Assembly (NCBI RefSeq): GCF_012932965.1
Contig: NZ_JABBXH010000003.1
Span: 1-64,000 of the forward strand
Length of the DNA: 64,000 nucleotides
Origin: Thalassotalea algicola
GTDB taxonomy: Bacteria; Pseudomonadota; Gammaproteobacteria; Enterobacterales; Alteromonadaceae
Reading direction: 5' to 3'
The notes beneath the pieces were generated by a model. That model saw only the letters and a program-made list of their open reading frames with translations. It was not told where the DNA came from and did not search any database. A program made the translations under genes and the position numbers. This document shows positions 1 through 10,922 of this stretch, piece by piece (within the stretch, counting starts at the first letter, position 1; each line of letters starts with the position of its first letter).

Positions 1-1149
1 GTTAACGTTGGTACTATCGGACACGTTGACCACGGTAAAACTACTTTAACAGCTGCTATCTCTGCAGTATTAACGAAAGCTTTCGGTGGTGATGTTCGTG
101 ACTTCGCACAAATCGATAATGCTCCAGAAGAGCGTGAGCGTGGTATTACAATCAATACATCTCACATCGAATACGATACAGAGACTCGTCACTACGCACA
201 CGTAGACTGTCCAGGTCACGCGGATTATGTTAAAAACATGATCACAGGTGCTGCACAAATGGACGGCGCGATCTTAGTAGTAGCTGCTACAGATGGCCCA
301 ATGCCACAAACACGTGAGCACATCTTATTATCACGTCAGGTTGGTGTACCTTACATCATCGTATTCATGAACAAATGTGACATGGTAGATGACGAAGAGT
401 TATTAGAATTAGTAGAGATGGAAGTACGTGAACTTCTTTCAGAATACGATTTCCCAGGTGATGACTTACCAGTAATCCAAGGTTCAGCATTAGGCGCACT
501 TAACGGTGAAGCACAATGGGAAGAGAAAGTATTAGAACTTGCTAAAGAGTTAGATACTTACATTCCAGAGCCAGAGCGTGCAATCGATGGTGACTTCATC
601 TTACCAATCGAAGATGTATTCTCAATCCAAGGTCGTGGTACGGTTGTAACTGGTCGTGTAGAGCGCGGTATCATCACAGTAGGTGACGAAGTAGAAATCG
701 TAGGTATCAAAGAAACTACAACAACTACTTGTACTGGTGTAGAGATGTTCCGTAAGCTTCTTGACGAAGGTCGTGCAGGTGAGAACTGTGGTGTATTATT
801 ACGTGGTACTAAGCGTGAAGAAGTTCAACGTGGTCAAGTATTATGTAAGCCTGGTTCAATCAACCCACACACTAAGTTCGAGTCAGAAGTATACGTACTA
901 ACGAAAGATGAAGGTGGTCGTCATACACCATTCTTCAAAGGTTACCGTCCACAGTTCTACTTCCGTACAACTGACATCACAGGTGCAGTAGAGCTTCCTG
1001 AAGGTGTAGAAATGGTAATGCCAGGCGACAACTTAAAGTTTGTTGTTGAGCTAATCAACCCAATCGCGATGGACGAAGGTTTACGCTTCGCAATCCGTGA
1101 AGGTGGCCGCACAGTAGGTGCTGGTGTTGTATCTAAAGTTATCGACTAA
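1..1149 (+). CDS. tuf: Elongation factor Tu, 5' end outside the window
   Basis: EF-Tu is the GTPase that carries aminoacyl-tRNA to the ribosomal A site. The reading frame is open from the first base; the first codon is the Val that normally lies at residue 13, so about 12 codons are missing and the full protein would be near the usual 394 residues. Visible GTPase motifs are GHVDHGKT (P-loop), DCPGHADYV and NKCDM, followed by the beta-barrel domains 2 and 3. It ends with a terminator and not with secE-nusG, so it is probably the last gene of the str operon (rpsL-rpsG-fusA-tuf) lying upstream; that placement is inference. Codon use is strongly biased, as expected of a highly expressed gene. Confidence 0.98.
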   Translation, partial: VNVGTIGHVDHGKTTLTAAISAVLTKAFGGDVRDFAQIDNAPEERERGITINTSHIEYDTETRHYAHVDCPGHADYVKNMITGAAQMDGAILVVAATDGPMPQTREHILLSRQVGVPYIIVFMNKCDMVDDEELLELVEMEVRELLSEYDFPGDDLPVIQGSALGALNGEAQWEEKVLELAKELDTYIPEPERAIDGDFILPIEDVFSIQGRGTVVTGRVERGIITVGDEVEIVGIKETTTTTCTGVEMFRKLLDEGRAGENCGVLLRGTKREEVQRGQVLCKPGSINPHTKFESEVYVLTKDEGGRHTPFFKGYRPQFYFRTTDITGAVELPEGVEMVMPGDNLKFVVELINPIAMDEGLRFAIREGGRTVGAGVVSKVID

Positions 1150-1175
1150 TATCGATAAACACTAGAATACACAGA

Positions 1176-1201
1176 AAAAGGTCGCGTAAGCGGCCTTTTT
1201 T
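1176..1201 (+). terminator. Rho-independent terminator of tuf
   Basis: A ten-pair stem with one G-T wobble (AAAAGGTCGC / GCGGCCTTTT) encloses a GTAA tetraloop and runs into a T tract, 26 bases after the tuf stop codon. Confidence 0.9.
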
Positions 1202-1269
1202 GTGCTTACCTTTTAGTTTGTTATCATCAACCACCATATGCTTGGTGTGCTAATTTTCAAGGAAGAGTT

Positions 1270-2274
1270 ATGCAAAATATTTATCTCATTTTTTTATTAT
1301 TGCCTTTTTTAACGTTTGCCAACGAGTTCACTCAGCCTGCGGTAATAGAGAATTTAAACCAGAAATACCAACAAACACCTGCCAAAACTCGAACAGAGTC
1401 TTTTGCATACATGAGCTATATTATCGACAAACAGGGCTTAGCTAAGGATATTGTTATTGTAAATGATAGCGAATTCTCAAATATGTCTGTTAAAGCAAGG
1501 CAATATGTTGAAGGATTACGATACCAACCAGCGAAGAATGGTAATAACATTGTAGAGGTCGAAGAAACACTGTTTTGGCGTTACGATAAAAGCTTTTATC
1601 GCAATAGTAACGATGGGATTTCTCCGTCTTATCAGAAGATTTACTCTCAAATTCAAAAATTATTGGCGAGTGATAAGACAGCAGCAAAGGAGAAATTAAT
1701 TGTTTTGCGTAACAAAACAAAGAATTTAACTGAACAAGCTTACTACGCTTGGATTAGCTCAGTTTATTTCGCGCAGACTGGTGAATGGGGTGAATATAAT
1801 AAGCAAGTGTTTAATGCATGGGTACTAAGGCAGCATTTAGATAATAACTCAGCACATATAGCGACAGAGAACCTCTTCGAAAGTGCAATGTATTTAAAGG
1901 ACTTTCGCTTAGCGCTAGAGGTAGCTTCTTCACTTAGACGTTTAAGAGGTAAAAAACTGACAGACAAAGCTTATGAAGGCTATATTACTGCCATCAAAAA
2001 GGCACTTGATGAATCTACAATATTATCTAAACAATACTTATTAGATTCAGCAAATCATGTTTATCATAAGTTAGCTAGACAAGAGATTGAGATTACAACA
2101 ACATCTCAGGCAGCTTTAGATACGCAATTGCGTTGTGCTAACCACATAGCCTACTTAAAAAATACCCGGGAGTTAATGTTATCTGATACATGGAAGAATT
2201 GTCGACTATTGATAAAAAGTGATTCAGATTCGGGGGTTTCGATAACGGAAACTGGTAATCAACATTTGCTTTAG
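1270..2274 (+). CDS. Secreted protein with TonB C-terminal-like domain, function unknown
   Basis: A 334-residue protein with a clear N-terminal signal peptide (hydrophobic run at residues 5-16, likely cut after FANE region). Residues about 45-107 (SYIIDKQGLAKDIVIVND... RYQPAKNG) resemble the C-terminal fold of TonB-like proteins, in which an 'I-D-x-x-G' strand is followed by a helix and the 'L-R-Y-x-P-A' strand. The remainder is helical, with no motif that I recognise. An AGGAAGAG ribosome binding site precedes the ATG. It stands alone between the tuf terminator and the cyclic-nucleotide-binding-fold gene. A role in envelope processes is a guess only; no catalytic residues are apparent. Confidence 0.75.
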   Translation: MQNIYLIFLLLPFLTFANEFTQPAVIENLNQKYQQTPAKTRTESFAYMSYIIDKQGLAKDIVIVNDSEFSNMSVKARQYVEGLRYQPAKNGNNIVEVEETLFWRYDKSFYRNSNDGISPSYQKIYSQIQKLLASDKTAAKEKLIVLRNKTKNLTEQAYYAWISSVYFAQTGEWGEYNKQVFNAWVLRQHLDNNSAHIATENLFESAMYLKDFRLALEVASSLRRLRGKKLTDKAYEGYITAIKKALDESTILSKQYLLDSANHVYHKLARQEIEITTTSQAALDTQLRCANHIAYLKNTRELMLSDTWKNCRLLIKSDSDSGVSITETGNQHLL

Positions 2275-2347
2275 GACAATTTATAAGACTTCTCTGTAAT
2301 GTTAAATAGTGATAAAAATAAGCTCTCTCTTTATTATGTGATTAATT

Positions 2348-2821
2348 ATGCTTCCACTTAACAACATATCTAAACTTAAGTTGCTGGAAATAATCGGGCG
2401 CATTACCTTCTTCAAAGCGTTTACGATAAATGAACGAGAAAAGTTGCTTAACAGCACCAAAGTCTATAAATGTATAAAAGACCAAAACGTACAGTCAGAA
2501 TTAGATCACAATAGTCATTTTTATATTGTTCTTACGGGTGAGGTTGAAATCACACGACAAGGGGGCAAACAACCGCTTGGCAAAATATCTGCGGGTCAAT
2601 TTATAGGTGAAGGCAGCTTCATTAAAAAGAGGCCAAAAAGCGCTAGCGCTAAGGCGGTTTCTGATTCTCTTGTCCTATGTATGGATCAAGATACATTACA
2701 TGGACTGCCATCGACACTGAAAGATAAATTTAAAGATGCAGTAATTGAAGGTATGGCACAACGAATACATTATTTAAGTGACGAAATTCAACAATTTCAT
2801 GATAAATTTTCACCCAAATAA
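2348..2821 (+). CDS. Single-domain cyclic-nucleotide-binding-fold protein
   Basis: The 157 residues consist almost wholly of a cNMP-binding (CAP effector-type) beta-barrel. Residues about 57-110 show the typical order: a 'FYIVLTGEVEITR' strand pair, a turn, 'GQFIGEGSFI' in the phosphate-binding cassette position, and 'SASAKAVSDSLVLCMD'. The usual cassette motif is FGE-x-A-L..-RAA; here it is IGEGSFI...SASA, so the arginine that holds the cyclic phosphate is not in its usual place and nucleotide binding is doubtful. There is no helix-turn-helix, kinase or channel domain. It might act as a regulatory subunit or be a degenerate sensor. It faces the acyl-CoA dehydrogenase gene on the other strand. 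Confidence 0.75.
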   Translation: MLPLNNISKLKLLEIIGRITFFKAFTINEREKLLNSTKVYKCIKDQNVQSELDHNSHFYIVLTGEVEITRQGGKQPLGKISAGQFIGEGSFIKKRPKSASAKAVSDSLVLCMDQDTLHGLPSTLKDKFKDAVIEGMAQRIHYLSDEIQQFHDKFSPK

Positions 2822-2833
2822 TGATAGATAAAA

Positions 2834-2872
2834 ATGGACACCCCATAACGTTGCATTAGTTGGGGCATCCAT
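2834..2872. terminator. Possible bidirectional hairpin between convergent genes
   Basis: An imperfect inverted repeat (ATGGA-CA-CCCCA ... TGGGG-CA-TCCAT) with a two-base internal mismatch and a 15-base loop lies between two convergent genes. There is no strong T tract on either side, so termination is only suggested by position. Confidence 0.35.
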
Positions 2873-2883
2873 ATAAAAGTTAG

Positions 2884-4695
2884 TTAAAACTGATCGATTT
2901 CAATCTTCATTAATGAATTAGCATCGCTCATCATAGTATTTGTTAACGTTTTAACTCGAGGGAAAATACGGTCAAAATAAAACTCTGCTGTTCTTACTTT
3001 AGCCTTATTAAAGTTTTTGTCACCTTTGCCAGCCGTCAAATTTTCATTCGCTGATTGAGCCATCATTGCCCACATGTAAGCCATAAATATATAGCCAGAA
3101 TACATCAAGTAGTCTACCGAACACGATCCAACAAAGTCTCGGTCTTTACGTGCTTTCAACATCAGAGATACTGTGTGTCGTTGCCAATTAGCAACTTCTT
3201 TACTTAGTTGCCAAATAAACTTATGCATGCGTTTTTTCTGTGGGTTACCTGAAATCATGCTGTGATCTTTACAAAAAGCGAGTATTTCAATACTGAATGC
3301 TTTGAATAGCTGAGCGCGGTCTAACAATATTTTACGACCAACTAAATCTAACGCTTGAATACCTGTTGTGCCTTCGTAAAGACTAGAGATTCTCACATCA
3401 CGAGCGTTTTGCTCTAAGCCCCACTCTTTAATGTATCCGTGACCACCAAATACTTGAATTGCATGACTTGCAGATTCATTACCTAATTCTGTTAAAAAGG
3501 CTTTAAGAATTGGTGTTAAAAACCCTAACTTGTTATCTGCTGCTTCTTTTTGCTCAGGGCAGGATGCTTGATCCATTTCATCGGCTATTTTCGCAGCGTA
3601 ATAGGTCATTGCTCTTCCACCTTCGACAATCGCTTTTTGCGTTAGCAACATGCGGCGAACATCTGGGTGATGGATAATAGGGTCTGCTATTTGGTCAGGT
3701 GCCTTCTTACCGCTAAGTGAGCGCATCGACATGCGGTCTTTGGCATATGCTAAACTTGTTTGATAACCAAGCTCTGAAGCAGCAACACCTTGAATAGCCG
3801 TACCTATACGTGCGGTATTCATAAAAGTGAACATACACTCAAGCCCTTTGTTTTCTGGGCCAATTAAGTAACCTTTAGCACCATCAAAATTTAGTACTGC
3901 TGTTGCAGAAGCTTTTATACCCATTTTGTCTTCTATCGAACCACAAACAACAGGGTTACGCTCACCAATACTGTTATCTTCATTAATTAAAAACTTTGGT
4001 ACGATAAAAAGTGAAATACCACGTGTACCTTTTGGAGCATTAGGTAATCTAGCAAGTACAATATGGATGATATTTTCTGTTAAATCATGCTCACCCGCTG
4101 AAATGAAGATTTTACTTCCTGTTATAGAGTAGCTTCCATCATCGTTTGGCTCAGCTTTGGTTCGTATTTGACCTAAATCAGTACCACACTGTGCTTCTGT
4201 TAAACACATGGTGCCACTCCATGTGCCCTCGGTTAGTTTAGGCATGTAAATGTTTTTCTGTTCATCACTACCATGCTCTAAAATAGTATTCATTGCGCCA
4301 AGGCTTAGACCTGGGTACATGCCGAACGACCAGTTTGCTGTACCAACAAGTTCACTTTTAATTAAACCTAGAGAAACAGGAAGGCCTTGTCCGCCGTATT
4401 CTGTAGGATGTGCCAACCCTTGCCATCCGGCCTCTATATATTGTTGGTAGGCATCTTTAAAGCCGCTAGGTGTCGTTACTTCACCGTTATCAAAACTACA
4501 TCCTTCCTTGTCGCCAGAATGATTAAGCGGTGCAAGCTCATTTTCACAAAATTTTGCACACTCTTCGACAATCGCGTCGACTAAGTCAGGGGTAGCTTCT
4601 TCATAAGCTGGAAAAGTTTTGTAATGCTGTTCGAATTTGAATACATCATTAACCAAAAAATTAATGTCTGATACTGGGGCTTTAAAGTCTGTCAT
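2884..4695 (-). CDS. Acyl-CoA dehydrogenase, DmdC-like long form
   Basis: A 603-residue FAD enzyme that should oxidise an acyl-CoA at the alpha-beta bond. It has the N-terminal helical domain, the beta-barrel with 'CLTEAQCGTDLGQIRTKA' and 'YSITGSKIFISAGEH', and the C-terminal helical domain with the catalytic-base motif LYEGTTGIQ (Glu near residue 441). The length and the extra C-terminal domain after residue 460 match the family of 3-methylmercaptopropionyl-CoA dehydrogenase (DmdC) and related enzymes in marine bacteria, not the classical 380-residue enzymes or FadE. Substrate cannot be read from sequence; DMSP-derived or ordinary fatty acyl-CoA are both possible. No dmdB or dmdD neighbour is present, which weakens the DMSP reading. 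Confidence 0.9.
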   Translation of the reverse strand: MTDFKAPVSDINFLVNDVFKFEQHYKTFPAYEEATPDLVDAIVEECAKFCENELAPLNHSGDKEGCSFDNGEVTTPSGFKDAYQQYIEAGWQGLAHPTEYGGQGLPVSLGLIKSELVGTANWSFGMYPGLSLGAMNTILEHGSDEQKNIYMPKLTEGTWSGTMCLTEAQCGTDLGQIRTKAEPNDDGSYSITGSKIFISAGEHDLTENIIHIVLARLPNAPKGTRGISLFIVPKFLINEDNSIGERNPVVCGSIEDKMGIKASATAVLNFDGAKGYLIGPENKGLECMFTFMNTARIGTAIQGVAASELGYQTSLAYAKDRMSMRSLSGKKAPDQIADPIIHHPDVRRMLLTQKAIVEGGRAMTYYAAKIADEMDQASCPEQKEAADNKLGFLTPILKAFLTELGNESASHAIQVFGGHGYIKEWGLEQNARDVRISSLYEGTTGIQALDLVGRKILLDRAQLFKAFSIEILAFCKDHSMISGNPQKKRMHKFIWQLSKEVANWQRHTVSLMLKARKDRDFVGSCSVDYLMYSGYIFMAYMWAMMAQSANENLTAGKGDKNFNKAKVRTAEFYFDRIFPRVKTLTNTMMSDANSLMKIEIDQF

Positions 4696-4966
4696 GATTA
4701 GCTCTCTATAATTCCTATTATTGAGATGTAGAGGGAAATCATCTCAACTGGTCTGATGAGTTTAGTCCGAAATGACGAAAGGATCAATAGCGCACACCTG
4801 TAAGTTGAAAATTACCTACTAGTAAACAAGTGTAGCCTGAATTTTAGGAATTAGTGGAGTGTGGCTGTCAATGATTGCGAGAATGAAACAATTACCATCT
4901 AGTAAATTTTTAGATAACCGACATCGTTGACCGTAGGGCATTGTAGCAATGTAAATTAGAAGCAAT
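4696..4966. other. Intergenic stretch upstream of the acyl-CoA dehydrogenase gene
   Basis: Together with the following terminator this is a 320-base gap. It must contain the minus-strand promoter of the dehydrogenase gene, but I cannot identify -10 and -35 boxes with confidence. No open frame or repeat of note is seen. Confidence 0.5.
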
Positions 4967-4993
4967 AAAAAAGGCCGCAAAAGCGACCTTTTA
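4967..4993 (-). terminator. Rho-independent terminator of the EF-G2 gene
   Basis: Read on the minus strand, AAAAGGTCGC, loop TTTT, GCGGCCTTTT and a further T run form a strong stem-loop directly after the EF-G2 stop codon. Stem sequence is nearly the same as in the tuf terminator at 1176-1201. Confidence 0.88.
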
Positions 4994-5015
4994 AATCAAT
5001 TACGTAAAAAGTAAA

Positions 5016-7103
5016 TTACTTCTTCTCGTTACGCTCTTTAACTTCAGCGATAACTTCTTCAGCAACATTTTGAGGTGCTGCAGCGTAGTGGCTGAATTCC
5101 ATAGAGAATTGTCCACGACCTGAAGTGATAGTACGTAAGTGACCGATGTATCCAAACATCTCTGAAAGAGGTACGTCAGCTTTGATACGAACACCCGTAG
5201 TACCAGCTTCTTGGTCTTTGATCATGCCACGACGACGGTTAAGGTCACCAATTACATCACCAACGTGATCTTCTGGAGTGAATACATCAACTTTCATGAT
5301 TGGTTCAAGAAGTTGTGCACCTGCTTTTGGAATTGATTGACGGAATGCGCCTTTAGCAGCGATTTCGAAAGCAACAGCAGATGAATCAACTGCGTGGAAG
5401 CCACCATCGAATAATTCAATCTCAACGTCAAGTACAGGGAATCCAGCTAGAACACCTTCGTCCATCATGCCTTTGAAGCCTTTCTCGATTGCTGGGAAGA
5501 ATTCCTTAGGAACGTTACCACCAACAACTGTAGACTTAAATGTGAAACCAGAGTTTGGTTCACCTGGCTTGATGCGGTAATCGATCTTACCGAATTGACC
5601 AGAACCACCAGATTGTTTCTTATGCGTGTAAGAATCTTCAATTTCTTGAGTGATAGTTTCACGGTAAGCAACTTGTGGTTTACCTACTTGAAGTTCAACA
5701 CCGTAAGTACGCTTAAGGATGTCTACTTTGATATCTAAGTGAAGCTCACCCATACCTTTAAGGATGGTTTCACCTGAATCTTCGTCAGTTTCAACTTGGA
5801 AAGTTGGATCTTCAGCAACCATTTTACCGATCGCGATACCCATCTTCTCAGCACCGCCTTTCTCTTTAGGAGATACAGCAATTGAGATTACAGGTTCTGG
5901 GAATACCATCGCTTCAAGAGTACAAGGCTGTTTAACGTCACATAGTGTGTGACCAGTTTGAACATTCTTCATACCTACGATAGCTAAGATGTCACCAGCT
6001 TGTGCTTCTGTAAGCTCAGTACGGTCTTCAGCTTGCATTTCTACCATACGGCCAACGCGTTCTGTTTTACCAGTAAACGAGTTAAGGATGGTGTCACCTT
6101 TCTTAATCTTACCTGAGTAGATACGTACGAAAGTAAGTGCACCGAAACGGTCATCCATAATTTTGAATGCTAGGGCACGGAACGGCTCTTCTGCATCAAC
6201 GATTGCGAATTCACCAGTTGGTTCACCTTCTTCGTCAGTTAACGGTTGAGGTGGAACTTCTGTTGGAGACGGTAAATAGTCAACAACAGCATCAAGAAGA
6301 AGCTGCATACCTTTGTTCTTGAATGCTGAACCACAGTATGTTGGGAAGAACATTAATTCGTTAGTACCTTTACGGATACATGCTTTGATTTGCTCTTCAG
6401 TAGGTGTCATTTCACCTTCTAAATATTCCATTAGCATGTCTTCGTCTGCTTCTAAAGCAGTTTCGATCATTTCTTCACGGTAAGCTGCAGCATCATCAAC
6501 CATATCAGCTGGAATGTCTTCAACTTTGTAGTTTTCTGGTTGACCTGAATCATCCCAGATGTATGCTTTTTGAGATAAAACGTCTACAACACCAACGAAG
6601 TTATCTTCTTCACCAATTGGTAAAGTCATAACTAATGGACGTGCACCAAGTACGTTTTGTACTTGATCTTTAACACGGTAGAAGTTTGCACCTAAACGGT
6701 CTAACTTGTTAACGAAGATTAGACGTGCAACTTTAGATTCGTTAGCGTAGCGCCAGTTAGTTTCTGATTGTGGCTCAACACCACCAGAACCACAGAATAC
6801 ACCGATACCACCATCAAGAACTTTTAATGAACGGTAAACTTCTACAGTGAAGTCAACGTGACCCGGAGTATCGATTACGTTAAAACGGTGCTTTTTCCAC
6901 TCACAAGTTACAGCAGCAGACTGGATAGTAATACCACGCTCAGCTTCCTGTTCCATGAAGTCAGTTGTTGATTCACCATCGTGAACCTCACCAATCTTAT
7001 GGATCATACCTGTAAGTTTCAAAATTCGTTCAGTTGTGGTGGTTTTACCAGCATCAACGTGAGCGAAAATACCAATATTTCTGTATTTGCTTAAATCTGC
7101 CAT
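5016..7103 (-). CDS. fusA2: Elongation factor G, second paralogue (EF-G2 type)
   Basis: A 695-residue translational GTPase that should catalyse ribosomal translocation and/or recycling. G motifs [22 protein letters not shown] and NKLDRLG are intact, and domains II-V follow. The start [17 protein letters not shown] and phrases such as '[23 protein letters not shown]' and '[15 protein letters not shown]' are those I know from the second EF-G of Vibrio, Pseudomonas (there called FusA2/EF-G1B) and Alteromonadales. The canonical str-operon EF-G of this group begins with an extra arginine/threonine-rich leader and has other G1-adjacent residues, so I do not call this gene plain fusA. In Pseudomonas aeruginosa the two copies are reported to divide translocation and recycling. 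The gene is monocistronic, with its own promoter and terminator, and diverges from the S10 operon. Confidence 0.93.
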   Translation of the reverse strand: MADLSKYRNIGIFAHVDAGKTTTTERILKLTGMIHKIGEVHDGESTTDFMEQEAERGITIQSAAVTCEWKKHRFNVIDTPGHVDFTVEVYRSLKVLDGGIGVFCGSGGVEPQSETNWRYANESKVARLIFVNKLDRLGANFYRVKDQVQNVLGARPLVMTLPIGEEDNFVGVVDVLSQKAYIWDDSGQPENYKVEDIPADMVDDAAAYREEMIETALEADEDMLMEYLEGEMTPTEEQIKACIRKGTNELMFFPTYCGSAFKNKGMQLLLDAVVDYLPSPTEVPPQPLTDEEGEPTGEFAIVDAEEPFRALAFKIMDDRFGALTFVRIYSGKIKKGDTILNSFTGKTERVGRMVEMQAEDRTELTEAQAGDILAIVGMKNVQTGHTLCDVKQPCTLEAMVFPEPVISIAVSPKEKGGAEKMGIAIGKMVAEDPTFQVETDEDSGETILKGMGELHLDIKVDILKRTYGVELQVGKPQVAYRETITQEIEDSYTHKKQSGGSGQFGKIDYRIKPGEPNSGFTFKSTVVGGNVPKEFFPAIEKGFKGMMDEGVLAGFPVLDVEIELFDGGFHAVDSSAVAFEIAAKGAFRQSIPKAGAQLLEPIMKVDVFTPEDHVGDVIGDLNRRRGMIKDQEAGTTGVRIKADVPLSEMFGYIGHLRTITSGRGQFSMEFSHYAAAPQNVAEEVIAEVKERNEKK

Positions 7104-7152
7104 TGTATTGCTCTATTAATCTAAAATTAGGTTAGTGAATAAAAACCGCGCG

Positions 7153-7181
7153 AGTATACCAGAACTAAACAGAAACAAACA
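7153..7181 (-). promoter_or_regulatory. Probable promoter of the EF-G2 gene
   Basis: On the minus strand there is an extended -10 element TGGTATACT (TATACT at 7158-7153) followed by the GC-rich discriminator CGCGCGG, about 50 bases before the ATG. The -35 (TGTTTG, 17-base spacing) is weak. Confidence 0.6.
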
Positions 7182-7325
7182 CCAAAAAGTAAAATAATTC
7201 GCATATACGAATGACTAATTATTGTTCTATTTAAAACTAAGCTTGCTTTTTAATTGTGCAACTCGCTCTGCTTTATATATAGGTAGAATTATTTTGGCTT
7301 AAAATCCCAGAAACGCAAATAACTG

Positions 7326-7353
7326 TTGCACTTTTGGTCAGTTTGAGTATAAT
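7326..7353 (+). promoter_or_regulatory. S10 operon promoter
   Basis: TTGCAC (7326-7331), 16-base spacer and a perfect TATAAT (7348-7353), followed by the GC-rich discriminator GCGCGTCC. It lies about 185 bases before rpsJ, the distance known from E. coli for the S10 promoter. The discriminator is of the kind found in promoters under stringent control. Confidence 0.85.
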
Positions 7354-7359
7354 GCGCGT

Positions 7360-7849
<490 letters not shown>

Positions 7850-7863
7850 TAGGGGGTTTTAAC

Positions 7864-8502
7864 ATGACTATAGGTCTAGTTGGACGTAAAGTTGGTATGA
7901 CTCGTATCTTCTCTGAAGATGGCGTTTCTACTCCAGTAACAGTCCTAGAAGTTGAAGCGAACCGTGTTGCTCAGGTAAAAACTGTAGACAACGATGGTTA
8001 CTCAGCGATTCAAGTTACTACTGGCTCTAAGAAAGCTAACCGCGTAAACAAGCCGACAGCAGGTCACTTTGCGAAAGCAGGTATCGAAGCAGGTCGTGGT
8101 TTATGGGAATTCCGTTTGAATAACGGTGAAGGTGCTGATTTAGCAACTGGTAGCGAAATCACTGTTGAATTATTCAACGAAACAAAATTAGTAGACGTAA
8201 CCGGTACATCGAAAGGTAAAGGTTTCCAAGGTGGTATTAAGCGTTGGAACTTCCGTATGCAAGATGCTACTCACGGTAACTCTATTTCTCACCGTTCAAA
8301 CGGTTCGATCGGCCAGTGTCAAACACCAGGTCGTGTATTTAAAGGCAAAAAAATGTCTGGTCATATGGGTGCTGTGAAGACTACTACACAAAACCTTGAA
8401 TTAGTTCGCGTAGATGCTGAACGTAACTTGCTTCTTATTAAAGGTGCAGTTCCGGGTCACGTAAACGCTGACGTAATCATCAAACCAGCTGTTAAAGCCT
8501 AA
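7864..8502 (+). CDS. rplC: 50S ribosomal protein L3
   Basis: A 212-residue primary assembly protein of the large subunit whose loop reaches toward the peptidyl transferase centre. Family signatures are [16 protein letters not shown] at the start, the '[15 protein letters not shown]' region and '[23 protein letters not shown]', which contains the glutamine methylated by PrmB in E. coli ([15 protein letters not shown]). Spacing to rplD is 18 bases with a GAGGAG site. Order and length are normal. Confidence 0.98.
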   Translation: MTIGLVGRKVGMTRIFSEDGVSTPVTVLEVEANRVAQVKTVDNDGYSAIQVTTGSKKANRVNKPTAGHFAKAGIEAGRGLWEFRLNNGEGADLATGSEITVELFNETKLVDVTGTSKGKGFQGGIKRWNFRMQDATHGNSISHRSNGSIGQCQTPGRVFKGKKMSGHMGAVKTTTQNLELVRVDAERNLLLIKGAVPGHVNADVIIKPAVKA

Positions 8503-8520
8503 CGTCTGAGGAGAATTTTG

Positions 8521-9126
8521 ATGGAATTAGCATTAAAAGACGCATCAGGCGCTGTTGAAGTTTCTGAAGCAACGTTCGGACTTGAGTTCAACGAAGCACT
8601 AGTACACCAAGTAGTTGTTGCATACGCAGCAGGTGCTCGCCAAGGTACAGTGAAGCAAAAGAACCGTTCAGAAGTTAGCGGCGGTGGCAAGAAGCCATGG
8701 CGTCAAAAAGGTACTGGCCGTGCACGTGCTGGTACAACTCGTGGTCCAATCTGGAGAACTGGTGGCGTAACATTCGCTGCACGTCCTCAAGACCACAGCC
8801 AAAAAGTAAACCGTAAAATGTATCGTGGTGCGATCAAAAGCATCTTATCTGAATTAGTTCGTCAAGACCGTTTAGTGGTTGTAAACGACTTCGCAGTAGA
8901 TACACCTAAAACTAAAGACTTAGTTTCTAAGTTAAAAGGTTTAGAGCTTAAAGATGTATTAATCGTTACACCAGAAGTAGATGAGAACTTATTCTTATCA
9001 GCTCGTAACTTATACAAAGTTGACGTTGTTGACGTACAAGCTATTGACCCAGTTTCTTTAGTTGGTTTCGAAAAAGTTTTAGTAACTGCTGAAGCGGTTA
9101 AGCAAATTGAGGAGATGTTAGCATGA
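8521..9126 (+). CDS. rplD: 50S ribosomal protein L4
   Basis: A 201-residue protein lining the exit tunnel; in E. coli it is also the autogenous repressor of the S10 operon. I place the start at the ATG at 8521, seven bases after GAGGAG; a TTG three bases earlier is in frame but less well placed, and the family begins MELxLKDA. The extended tunnel loop ([23 protein letters not shown]) is present. The stop TGA overlaps the first codon of rplW, so the two are translationally coupled. Confidence 0.97.
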   Translation: MELALKDASGAVEVSEATFGLEFNEALVHQVVVAYAAGARQGTVKQKNRSEVSGGGKKPWRQKGTGRARAGTTRGPIWRTGGVTFAARPQDHSQKVNRKMYRGAIKSILSELVRQDRLVVVNDFAVDTPKTKDLVSKLKGLELKDVLIVTPEVDENLFLSARNLYKVDVVDVQAIDPVSLVGFEKVLVTAEAVKQIEEMLA

Positions 9127-9425
9127 TGAACGAAGAACGTTTATTGAAGGTGCTTTTAGCGCCAAACATTTCTGAAAAAGCAACGTTAGCTGCTGAAGCA
9201 AACAACACTGTTGTTTTCAAAGTTGCTACTACTGCTACAAAAGCTGAAATCAAAGCTGCTGTTGAACAACTTTTCGAAGTTAAAGTTGACGGTGTTCGTA
9301 CTTTGAATGTTAAGGGTAAAACAAAGCGTACAGGTGCTCGTTTTGGTCGTCGTAGCGACTGGAAAAAAGCGTACGTTACTCTTGCTGAAGGTAGCGACAT
9401 CGACTTCGTTGGCGCAGAAGCATAG
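9123..9425 (+). CDS. rplW: 50S ribosomal protein L23
   Basis: A 100-residue protein at the tunnel exit that forms the docking site of trigger factor and SRP. It has the family features '[18 protein letters not shown]', '[18 protein letters not shown]' (with the trigger-factor contact glutamate) and '[14 protein letters not shown]'. The ATG overlaps the rplD stop (ATGA). A second ATG directly follows the first, so the N-terminus may be one residue shorter. Confidence 0.97.
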   Translation: MMNEERLLKVLLAPNISEKATLAAEANNTVVFKVATTATKAEIKAAVEQLFEVKVDGVRTLNVKGKTKRTGARFGRRSDWKKAYVTLAEGSDIDFVGAEA

Positions 9426-9436
9426 GAGAAGTACAA

Positions 9437-10261
9437 ATGGCTGTTGTTAAATGTAAACCAACTTCTCCGGGTCGTCGCCACGTAGTTAAAGTGGTTAACC
9501 CGGACTTATACAAAGGTAAGCCTTACGCACCATTATTAGAGAAAAACTCTAAGTCTGGTGGTCGTAACAATACTGGTCGTATTACAGTTCGTCACGTTGG
9601 TGGTGGTCACAAGCATCACTATCGCGTAATTGACTTTAAACGTACTAAAGACGGTATCCCTGCGAAAGTAGAGCGTTTGGAATATGATCCAAACCGTAGC
9701 GCAAACATCGCTTTAGTTTTATATGCAGACGGTGAACGTCGTTACATCCTAGCACCTAAAGGTGTTAGTGCTGGCGATTCAATCCAGTCTGGTGTTGATG
9801 CACCAATCAAAGCAGGTAACACGTTGCCACTTCGCAACATGCCTCTTGGTAGTGTAATTCACGCAATCGAATTGAAGCCTGGTAAAGGTGCTCAAATCGC
9901 GCGTGCTGCTGGTACTTATGCACAATTAGTTGCTAAAGACGGCGCTTATGTAACTCTACGTCTTCGCTCAGGCGAAATGCGTAAGGTTGAAGCGGATTGT
10001 CGTGCAACTTTAGGTGAAATCGGTAACGCAGAACACATGTTACGTTCTCTTGGTAAAGCTGGTGCTTCGCGCTGGCGTGGTGTTCGTCCTACCGTACGTG
10101 GTGTGGCGATGAACCCGGTTGATCACCCACACGGTGGTGGTGAAGGTAAAACATCTGGTGGTCGTCACCCTGTTTCACCTTGGGGTGTACCTACGAAGGG
10201 TTACAAGACTCGTAAGAACAAGCGTACTGATAAGTTTATCGTACGTCGTCGTACTAAATAA
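9437..10261 (+). CDS. rplB: 50S ribosomal protein L2
   Basis: A 274-residue primary 23S rRNA-binding protein needed for subunit association and peptidyl transfer. The C-terminal block '[17 protein letters not shown]' followed by '[18 protein letters not shown]' carries the conserved histidine known to matter for activity. Length is one residue off the E. coli protein. A 30-base gap to rpsS holds AGAGGAAA. Confidence 0.98.
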   Translation: MAVVKCKPTSPGRRHVVKVVNPDLYKGKPYAPLLEKNSKSGGRNNTGRITVRHVGGGHKHHYRVIDFKRTKDGIPAKVERLEYDPNRSANIALVLYADGERRYILAPKGVSAGDSIQSGVDAPIKAGNTLPLRNMPLGSVIHAIELKPGKGAQIARAAGTYAQLVAKDGAYVTLRLRSGEMRKVEADCRATLGEIGNAEHMLRSLGKAGASRWRGVRPTVRGVAMNPVDHPHGGGEGKTSGGRHPVSPWGVPTKGYKTRKNKRTDKFIVRRRTK

Positions 10262-10279
10262 TAGTACTAGTTAATTTAA

Positions 10280-10567
<288 letters not shown>

Positions 10568-10578
10568 GGGGAAGTTAA

Positions 10579-10911
10579 ATGGAAGCTATTGCTAAACATA
10601 AATTTGCCCGTGGTTCTGCTCAAAAAGCACGTTTAGTTGTAGACCAGATTCGTGGTTTACACGTTGAAAAAGCGTTAGAAATCTTAGAGTACAGCAACAA
10701 ATCAGCTGCTGACTTAGTTAAGAAAGTTCTAAACTCAGCGATTGCTAATGCGGAGCACAACGAAGGTGCAGACATCGATGAATTATTCGTTAAAACTATT
10801 ATGGTTGACGATGGTCCAACGATGAAACGTATTAAGCCTCGTGCGAAAGGTCGCGCGGATCGTATCCTGAAGCGCACAAGTCACATTACTGTGATTGTGG
10901 CAGATAGCTAG
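10579..10911 (+). CDS. rplV: 50S ribosomal protein L22
   Basis: A 110-residue protein whose long beta-hairpin lines the exit tunnel; this is where macrolide-resistance changes occur in other bacteria. The hairpin sequence '[20 protein letters not shown]' is present and normal. The N-terminal '[19 protein letters not shown]' is standard. A GGGGAAG site precedes the ATG; the gap to rpsC is 11 bases with AGGAG. Confidence 0.98.
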   Translation: MEAIAKHKFARGSAQKARLVVDQIRGLHVEKALEILEYSNKSAADLVKKVLNSAIANAEHNEGADIDELFVKTIMVDDGPTMKRIKPRAKGRADRILKRTSHITVIVADS

Positions 10912-10922
10912 GAGATATTAGT

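Noticed and set aside
5016-7103. Calling this gene the canonical str-operon fusA
   Set aside because: Start and G-domain-adjacent phrases are those of the second EF-G type, and the gene has its own promoter and terminator on the opposite strand.
9098-9481. A 127-codon minus-strand frame opposite rplW
   Set aside because: Shadow of a highly expressed, codon-biased gene; no similarity to a known protein.
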